Assembly (NCBI RefSeq): GCF_001649575.2
Contig: NC_051433.1
Location: 15,247,630 to 15,311,629, forward strand
Source: Kryptolebias marmoratus
Lineage: Eukaryota > Chordata > Actinopteri > Cyprinodontiformes > Rivulidae
Direction: 5' to 3'
DNA: 64,000 nt
This document shows positions 57,201 to 64,000 of the stretch, piece by piece. The position numbers and the translations under genes were made by a program. Each line of letters opens with the position of its first letter. Position 1 is the first letter of the stretch. The notes under the pieces are model-generated. The model was not told the origin of the DNA. It did no database searches and saw only the letters and a list, made by a program, of their open reading frames with translations.

Positions 57201-58782
57201 TTAGTGCTGCCAACCTATTGTTGCTTTCCACTCAGTCAGTCATTGTTAATGTTCAAATATGCTCCTCTTGTGCGTTTTCCTAAAACACCTGTCTGTAATA
57301 ATGCCTTCATCTCCAGAAGAAAATGCCCCCTGTAATCTGCATGTGATCTGTGACTGTCTTTAAAATAAATCCCCAGAATTTTTTTTAGAAAAGTGCTTTA
57401 TAACCTGTTTGATAACCTCAGTCTGTAGAGTTAAAGGCTGTTCGAGTCCACGCATGAGGCAGTTTAGAGAGTTAAGTGATGAGATGCAGGCTCAGCTAAT
57501 TTGTTTTTAATGTTCACATCAAATAAAATGTAGTTGCACGTAAGGTCATTTAATTTTACAGGTTGTTCCTTTTTGTAGCAGACTTTTTGCGTAAGAGAAT
57601 TGTCGACTTTCAATTCAAGCCTCAGAAATATTCCCAGAAACAAGAGATTCTCCGACCCCGTCTGTGTTTCTGCCGTAAAAATGAAAAACTAAACAAAGTA
57701 ACTGGAGGATATTTGACTTCCTTAAGCCACTGATTGGGAGGGAGTACTTTTTAGTGTATTCAGCACATTCAAAGTAGAGCAACGTCTACGTCTACCTCTT
57801 AAAACAGCACATTACCCACCGTGATGATTTTATGTCTAGGCTGAACTAATAATTATTTAAAATTTTTTTAAATTTTCTCATTTGGAAAAATTTTTAACAG
57901 ATAAAAACTAACTAGTAACTGTATTTATTAAATAATTATTCAAATAGTCTTCATTAAAAGTTATAATTACATGGCACAGAGGCTAATATTTGTCTCCCCC
58001 CTCCTCGATCTCCAGGTGTCCCCCGCTCAGCCAACAGGGGGGCGGCGGCGGCGCGCTTCAGAGATGGACCCCGACGAGAGGAGGCAGCGCTTCCTGGAGA
58101 GAAACCGGGCGGCTGCCTCTCGCTGCAGGCAGAAACGAAAGCTGTGGGTTAACTCTTTGGAGAAGAAGGCGGACGACCTCGCCAACATGAACGTCTCGTT
58201 AACGGTGAGTCATTGCGAGGGTGAGAATGAACCGCAAAGACGTGCTTTCCGATCGGTCTCCCTGATCGGATGCGGTGTGTTTTGTCCTGGCAGAATGAAG
58301 TAACTCTTTTGAGGAACGAGGTGGCCCAGCTGAAGCAGCTCCTCCTCGCTCACAAAGACTGTCCCGTCACTGTCATGCAGAAGAAGGCGGTTTTCCTCGG
58401 TAATCATTCGTCATCGTTCACAAACTAACGAACATCCAGTACCAAATCACTTTCTGTGCCAGGACTCTCCCGTCATCTCCTCCATCTAATGTGCTATTTT
58501 TACTCGTCACCTCTCTAAGGGTGAATGTTGCTGTGTCTGTCTGTAGCTGCAGGAGGAGACGAGGCCCCCAGGGACACGCCCACCGAACCCATCGGCTCGC
58601 CGGCGGCGGTAATCCAGCACGGGCCGTCACCCCCCGCCTCGGCCCCGAGCCCCGTGGCCACCATCAACGGGCTGAGCGTCCGCGCCGCAGAGGCGGTGGC
58701 CATGTCGGTCCTGGCCGGCATGGGGTCGGGTCACCCGGGAGGGGTTGTCATGGCAACGCAGTCACAGCCAGCCACGAGATGA
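54207..58782 (+). CDS. atf7: Cyclic AMP-dependent transcription factor ATF-7
   Basis: A bZIP transcription factor of the ATF2/ATF7/CREB5 group that binds CRE and AP-1 sites as homodimers or Jun/Fos heterodimers in the nucleus and is activated by stress kinases. The 11 coding exons are 54207-54254, 55245-55341, 55499-55626, 55764-55889, 55979-56136, 56244-56340, 56442-56561, 56750-56899, 58016-58204, 58294-58399 and 58547-58782. They sum to 1455 nt, or 484 aa, close to human. An N-terminal C2H2 finger uses Cys9, Cys14, His27 and His31. The TPTP activation site gives Thr51/Thr53 in DQTPTPTRFLKNCEEVGLF. A Pro/Ser-rich middle follows. The basic region is RRQRFLERNRAAASRCRQKR (about 329-348) and the leucine zipper runs through NEVTLLRNEVAQLKQLLLAH. 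ATF7 is preferred to ATF2 because of MGDDRPFVC, the VDSSPPESPDS stretch and the C-terminus. Confidence 0.95.
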
Positions 58783-60330
58783 TGTGTGTCGGGGGTGGGC
58801 AAAGAAAAATGAAAAAGGAAAAGGCGACTAGAATGAACTCGAGTGGCATTCAAAGGCCGGACTGGTGCAAAGTGTTTAGTGAAGAGGGAGCCACCCTCAG
58901 CCCATAACTACGATCCGTTCTGCCCTCACAGCTTCTGATAATCACACACAAACGTGGCGCCGTTTCTCCGTCAGCCCCCTTCCAGCAGGCTTCCTTTTCA
59001 TTGACCCTTTGTCACTCTGCATATGTAAATATGGAAACCATGTTGAACACTCATGCTGCAGGGTTGGAGGGCAGTTCTTGTCGTGTCTGGATAAAGTTTT
59101 TAGATTCAGAAGAGATTTTATTTTATTTTTTTCTTTCAACTTTTTTTGTTTCGTTCGTTTTTAGATCAGGAAGCAGCAACAATCAAACTTGTTCCCACAC
59201 ACTGGCTGTGATGAGGTTTGTTTCTTTCCAGGATGGCTATTTTACTGTAAAATATCATCCTTTTTTTATTTGTAAAAAACCTTTTTGTTTTTTTTTTTAA
59301 TCCTAAAATTTGACGTTCACGTGATGTGTTGCTCGTGTTGTTAAAATCTGGTGAGGTATTGGCAGGCTGGCTGCAGTAAGACAGTCTGAAGGGTTTTTTT
59401 GTTTACTTCCTTTTCATTCTGTCCTGTTTTCGTTTTCCTTTGAGTTCTTCATGAATACACTCAACAGTTCAGTCGACTGAGTTCATAGCAGACTGTAGAT
59501 GTGAACACTGCTTAAACTGAGATTGTGTGACCATCTTCTAACCCATATAGAGTGGGTGTCATGATATTAGTCCTTTTTTTATCAAACCCTATTGACTGCA
59601 TGGATTTTACAAGGCTTAAAAATACCACTGTTTGTAACTCATTATACAATCACTGTTCTTTTGTTCTGTAACGTCAAATTATTGATGCAAAAAAAAGTTG
59701 TTCTTGTATAAGGATTATATCCTTAGTCCAAATGTACCACTCTTACAAAGGATAGTCTTTTAGGAAACTTTAGAATGATAATCAAACATATTAGATTTCA
59801 CATCCTATACCCAGCCATTTCAGTGGAGGAAAGAGTAGTGCAATATATATTTTTTTATTTGAGATCGATGTTCTTTCTTTGAGCTGATGTGTCGTCCTGA
59901 GGGGGGTTTTGGTCTGCTTCAGTCAGAAGCTGTCGTTGGAAGGTGACCAAAGGTTTTCACAAGTCGATGGATTATTAATTAGTGCACGTTTAGTTACAGA
60001 TGCTCTTGAGGGCTTTTCACCATAAAACAAATAGTCTTTTATCGCAAAGCAGACCTCATACTTTGTGCAAGGTGCTTATTTTGACATTTAACTTTGGCAA
60101 TGTAGGGTTTTTTATGTCCTTGTGCTCCCAAGATCATCTTGTTTTTTTTCCACTTGTCACTCTTTATTTTTTTCTAAGCAAACTTTTAATGGGTTGTGTT
60201 TTTCTCTGTGGGAATCGTGCCCCTTTACGTCCTCTGCGTCCACCTAATTTGTTGAGTATAGATTTTATTTTTTATTTTTTTTAAACTAAGGTTGAACTAC
60301 ACGGGGGTGAAACAAACACATATTGGAGAT
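58783..60330 (+). other. atf7: atf7 3' UTR, probable
   Basis: T-rich sequence with no ORF of interest. AAAATAAAATAATG near 60426 is the first good polyadenylation-type signal I see, which would give a 3' UTR of about 1.6 kb. The exact end is not determined. Confidence 0.4.
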
Positions 60331-60479
60331 ATGTTTCGAGTAAGTTTGCCCAATACTCAGGCTTCAAGACGGGAAGAAATACTTGTGTATAGTCTCAACT
60401 AATTATTGAGTTGTCTCAGACAAAAAATAAAATAATGTAAAACAAACGTTCGTTGGTGGGTTTTCTCTTGGCCTGACGA

Positions 60480-60770
60480 GCTGTCCTAAAGGTTTGGAAA
60501 GTGCTTGATTTCTGCACAAAGTCCTTAAAAGTGCTTGATATTTTTAACCGCACAGCACTAAAAGTTAAATTAAAACTATTTAATTTTATCTTTTTATGTT
60601 CAAGGCACAAAAAAACAGCGGCCATTTATAATAATTGTGTTTGACGATGAATTGAAACTGTCTTCTTGAGTTTAAATGTATTGTTTTACCTCCAGAGTGT
60701 GGTGCTGGAAAAGTTTGAAAATTGGCCTTGAAAGTGCTTGAATTTTACACTGGGAAAAATGTACGAACCC
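60480..60770. repeat. Dispersed repeat fragment between atf7 and the DIP2 gene
   Basis: Contains three 'AAAGTGCTTGAT/AATT'-type phrases and ends 'gaaaaatgtacgaaccctga', a phrase common in fish non-autonomous DNA transposons. The opposite terminal repeat is not identifiable, so it is a truncated or rearranged copy. Confidence 0.45.
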
Positions 60771-61019
60771 TGAATTACATTTTGTGAATAAATACATTTT
60801 TGGCAATAGTAGCTCGCAGGTCAGCTGACCTTTAATTTGTTCAGTTTATTTTTTCATGACCGTGTGAAACTCCCTCCAAACAAGGACAATCATCATAAAA
60901 TCAACAAAAATGAAGAGCTGAGTGTGGAAAAGGGGTCATTTATTAATTCTTTTTGACCACTTTATTCCACCATAGTTTTCCAGAGAATATATCCAGGAGG
61001 GATTAAACCTGAGCAGGTG

Positions 61020-61319
61020 AGCTGTTCATCAAACCTACCAGCAGAGGGAGCAGAGAGCCTGTTTTCATCAACATCAGCAGCAGCAGCAACCTTCATCAGG
61101 CCCGGGTCACGTGACCGACCGAGTCCTCCTCCTCCGCCTAGTTCTTCCCATCTCTCCCACAGTCATGGCGGTGTCGGGGAGCCACGGAGATGGAGTAAAC
61201 AACCCCGCTCCTGCGTCCTAATACTCGGTTCCGCGGTAGCTCGGTGCCGGGCGGCCTCCCCTGAATCGCAGCAGACACCCGGCGCGCGGCGGCGGCTCCC
61301 GGCCCGACCCGACCCGACC
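61020..61319 (+). promoter_or_regulatory. dip2b: CpG-rich promoter and 5' UTR of the DIP2 gene
   Basis: GC and CpG content rise steeply from about 61090. The leader has a short GGCGGCGGC run and an imperfect tandem of CCCGA units directly before the start codon. It contains CACGTGAC at about 61109, an E-box. No TATA box is seen. Confidence 0.55.
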
Positions 61320-61404
61320 ATGACGGACCGCGGGCTCGATCTGACGGCTCTGCCTAAAGAGGTCAGGGACCAGCTGGCGGAGCTGGACCTGGAGCTGTCC
61401 GAAG
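61320..61404 (+). CDS. dip2b: Disco-interacting protein 2 homolog, first coding exon (partial gene)
   Basis: The exon encodes 28 residues plus one base: MTDRGLDLTALPKEV then RDQLAELDLELSE, followed by donor GTAGGG. This matches the start of the DMAP1-binding domain shared by DIP2A, B and C, whose N-termini read as a short leader then EVR-LAELELELSEGDITQKGYEKKR. DIP2 proteins have that domain followed by two adenylate-forming (AMP-binding) domains and act in lipid handling and neurite development. Assignment to DIP2B rests on its linkage to LARP4 and ATF-family genes on human 12q13, since the exon alone does not separate paralogues. The rest of the gene lies beyond the window. Confidence 0.8.
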
Positions 61405-61426
61405 GTAGGGTCTGATGGGGACGGGG

Positions 61427-61498
61427 NNNNNNNNNNNNNNNNNNNNNNNNNNNNNNNNNNNNNNNNNNNNNNNNNNNNNNNNNNNNNNNNNNNNNNNN
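61427..61498. other. Assembly gap of 72 N
   Basis: Unknown bases flanked on the left by GGGGACGGGG and on the right by a run of G tracts (61499-61517). The gap probably reflects G-rich low-complexity sequence that failed to assemble. Confidence 1.
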
Positions 61499-62379
61499 GG
61501 GGAGGGGGGAGGGGGGGTCCGGTCCGGTCCAGTCTCCTCCGGGCCACAGGGGGGTGAGTCTCAGCTGCTGCAGTGGATCAAGTCACGATTACAGGAAATC
61601 ATAAATAACACAGTGACCTCTTTTAAGCCATTCTCCTCTGATTGGTCGTTGTTACTTTAAACATCAGCGGGTTGGTGTCTGCAGTATCTCTGACATTTGA
61701 TTTCATTTGCATCAGCACCATCACCCTGTTCTTCCCACACACTGCTTATCATCTGAGTTAAACATTGCAAAGGGGTTGTTTTTTTTTAGATGAACATGGG
61801 TCAGGTTGAGCTCCCTGTGGGCCTTCTGTGTGTGTGTGTGCAGCCTGGGAGATAAGTGGACACTGATGCTGTGTCCCATCTACCACCTGCCTCCTATCCG
61901 AGGCTGGATAGCAAATAAATCATTTCTTTTTTTTATTTCTTATATTCAGGTCTGACTGTGGGAAAGGGGGATATAGATCTGGCTGTTATGCAAGTCTCCT
62001 CCTCACTCTGACTGTGAATCATTAGGCAGCAACTTGTTTTGTGCCGTGCAGCTCTCTGGTGCCTGGAGGTGGATGAGTAATGTTATGTTTCACATGGGGC
62101 CAAGCGGTGCCACTAATGATGGGCTCAGTCACCTTTTTTTATTTTATTTATTTTTCCTGCATACATTTGACTCAGCCCAGGTAGGTGGCTAGGTGAAACT
62201 TCACAATCACAGGAAGGAGCATGGCTCTTTGGCTTGCAAAATAACCTTTCAATACTCTTTATAATGCTAGAACAGTGTGTAAATACGGAATTTGCTGCGG
62301 CAGGGAAGAGTGTATGCATGTCGCCTAAAGATGCAGGCGGATGATAATGTTTTTGTCATGTCTGTGTGTGTTTGTGTCT

Positions 62380-62740
62380 GTTACCAAATTAACTCCTCAC
62401 TGGAGGAATTTCAATAAAACGTGCAGAAAGTAAGCACTGGATACACACGTACATCTGGTTAACTAAGGCAACTTGATTCAAGATGGCTGCCACAGCCCAC
62501 TGTTCTTAGGGATCGCAAACATGGCTGTAATTCAGTCACGTTTACAGATGTTGAGCTAAAACTTGGTTAGGCAGTAGCTGAGAATCATACCCGACACATA
62601 CTCTAAGCGCTAACGTTTCGCCAGCTCACATCAAATCGTGCGTTTTGTCGTTTCGGAGTTGGATCAAAAGGACTACAACTTCGTCGTCTCTCAGTATAAG
62701 ATGATCTTGCATTCCGTCTAGGAATACTAGGTCTTTAAAT
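62380..62740. repeat. Dispersed repeat family, copy D
   Basis: Collinear with copies at 3395, 5480 and 7840: 'gtaagcactggatacacacg', 'caagatggctgccacagccc', 'ggctgtaattcagtcacgtt', 'gttgagctaaaacttggtta', 'gcagtagctgagaatcatac', 'ttggatcaaaaggactacaa' and 'agtataagatgatcttgcat'. Non-coding. Confidence 0.65.
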
Positions 62741-62769
62741 AACAATGGTGTCGGGTGTGGTTACTGAGG

Positions 62770-63190
62770 CGAAACCAATTTGCAGACTCGCGGTGAGCGC
62801 CAAGAAAACTAATTTATTTCAAATAAGAAAACAAAAACAAAAGGCTGACGTGGCGGCAAACAAAAACTAAATAACAAAAATCCAGAGCGCAGGGGGACAC
62901 TGAGAGGCGAGACGCGAGGATAACCTGAAAGCGTGCAGTAAGAGAGGGAAATGACCAGGTTTTAAAGGCCGTGGGGAATTAGGAGAAGTGGGTACAGGTG
63001 AGTGATGACAAATGTGGGGGCAGGTGAAGATGGGCGTGGCAAGAAAACGAGGGATGACACAAGGAGCAAAAACTGAATAAAGACTAAACAAAACAATTGA
63101 ATACCTAAAGAAACAATAAGCCCAATACAAAAGACTGAGTTAAACTGAACACGGGATAACCAGAAAAATAAAACAACAATAACCCTAATA
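62770..63190 (-). mobile_element. TE-like block, antisense non-autonomous element
   Basis: Begins after 'gagcgccaagaaaactaatt' with TTTATTTC and contains 'gggtacaggtgagtgatgac', 'gggggcaggtgaagatgggc' and 'gtggcaagaaaacgaggg'. It passes into an A-rich tail of scattered AATACAAAA phrases. It resembles the 10,386-10,730 block and, in reverse, 11,120-11,705. No terminal repeats were identified. Confidence 0.4.
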
Positions 63191-64000
63191 CAAAAAGAAA
63201 ACCCAAGATAATAACTTCTGATTTCAGATCAGGTGTTCGATGTGTCGTCAGATGATGTAACCTCAGGAGTGTGTACTGGAGCCCAGTAATCCCAGCACTG
63301 TAGTAACTCTTGTGTTATTGTCCCACATCAGTTTTTGTAAAATATCAAAGGCTTGATCGTGAAGCATGCTGTCGAGTGTAGTTACAGACGGATGAGTTTG
63401 TGGTGTGAAAGAGTCGCACAGCGTCGCCTGAGTGGCTTCGAGCCCGCATAGTAACATCTTGCTCGTGGAATGGATTTTGTCAACTCTGCTCGACTCACGC
63501 CTCTATCAGGACAGGAAACAACATTATAACCGGAGCGGACAAATGGGTGCGTTCGATCGCTTCAGATGTGACCGCGGAGGCCATGAATACAGACTCGTCA
63601 GATCAGGGCATGTGTCTCCGGCCTCTTATTGTCCAGTTTTGGCGTGCCCGGGTGAAACGTAGCCTCAGTTTCCTGTTCTTCACTGACAGGAGGGGCGCCT
63701 GGTGGGGCCTTTCTGCTGCTGGAGGTTCGAGGTGTTGTGTGTTTTCGAGATAATGTTCTGCAGCCCTCGGTTGGAACGAGTGGATATTTGAGCCGCTGTT
63801 GCCTTTCTGTCATCTCAAACCAGTCTGCCCATTCTCCTCTGACCTCTGACCCCAGCGAGACATTTCCATCATCAAAACTGCTTCTCACAAGGTGTTTTCT
63901 CTATTCTGGACCTTTCTCTGTAAACCCTGGAGGGGGTTGTGTGTAAAACTCTCTGTGGGTTTCTGAAATACTCAGATCAGCACCAACAACCACACCACAT

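Larger units (their letters stand above)
61405..64000 (+). other. dip2b: Intron 1 of the DIP2 gene (continues past window)
   Basis: No second coding exon (it should begin with GDITQKGYE-like codons) is visible to the window end. The stretch holds a 72-base assembly gap, a repeat copy at 62380-62740 and a TE-like block at 62770-63190. Small ORFs at 63.4-63.9 kb have no recognisable product. Confidence 0.6.

Noticed and set aside
57971..58015. ATG upstream in frame of the atf7 bZIP exon (short N-terminally truncated start)
   Set aside because: It lies in the polypyrimidine tract and acceptor of the intron; conserved splicing at 58016 explains the exon.
61218..61547. Minus-strand ORF of 109 codons
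   Set aside because: It runs through the assembly gap (unknown residues) and is the shadow of the GC-rich DIP2 leader.
63432..63946. Overlapping ORFs near the window end that might be DIP2 exon 2
   Set aside because: None encodes the expected DMAP1-domain continuation (GDITQKGYEKKR-like), so they are intronic chance ORFs.

Overview
The window is vertebrate nuclear DNA, and almost certainly teleost fish. It has many short introns with canonical GT-AG borders, frequent CA/GT microsatellites, tRNA-derived SINEs and other dispersed repeats of types common in fish genomes, and CpG-rich TATA-less promoters. The genes are orthologues of human 12q13 genes. There is no bacterial or viral gene content. 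All recognised genes lie on the + strand and nearly everything is spliced, so most long ORFs are single exons or chance ORFs. I rebuilt the gene models exon by exon from splice sites and protein family knowledge recalled from memory. Every complete model closes in frame.

Layout: (1) 1-11,010 has no convincing gene. It holds microsatellites, several diverged copies of one dispersed repeat family, TE-like blocks and AT-rich candidate conserved non-coding stretches. (2) 11,011-22,688 is pfkm (muscle 6-phosphofructokinase; 22 coding exons, 778 aa). Two upstream exons splice in frame onto it and would add a 61-residue N-terminal extension with a transmembrane segment. (3) 24,720-37,006 is espl1 (separase; 31 coding exons, about 2168 aa) with the His2051/Cys2077 catalytic dyad. 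(4) 37,883-37,972 on the minus strand is a possible terminal exon of an unidentified gene. (5) 38,164-40,359 is pfdn5 (prefoldin subunit 5; 155 aa). (6) 41,789-50,261 is larp4 (733 aa), followed by a long 3' region. (7) 54,207-58,782 is atf7 (C2H2 finger plus bZIP; 484 aa). (8) 61,320-61,404 is the first coding exon of a DIP2-family gene, probably dip2b. A 72-base assembly gap lies 22 bases past its donor, and its intron 1 runs off the end of the window.

The genes are functionally unrelated housekeeping or regulatory loci (glycolysis, sister-chromatid separation, co-chaperone, mRNA stability, transcription factor, DIP2 family), packed head-to-tail. In human they are spread over a few megabases of 12q13, so the fish order is a compacted and shuffled version of that synteny. 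The observations most worth following are the transmembrane-extended PFKM isoform, the minus-strand exon between espl1 and pfdn5, frame-preserving alternative splice choices in espl1, a possible truncated atf7 product, and a duplicated unit with a hairpin next to the last pfkm exon.
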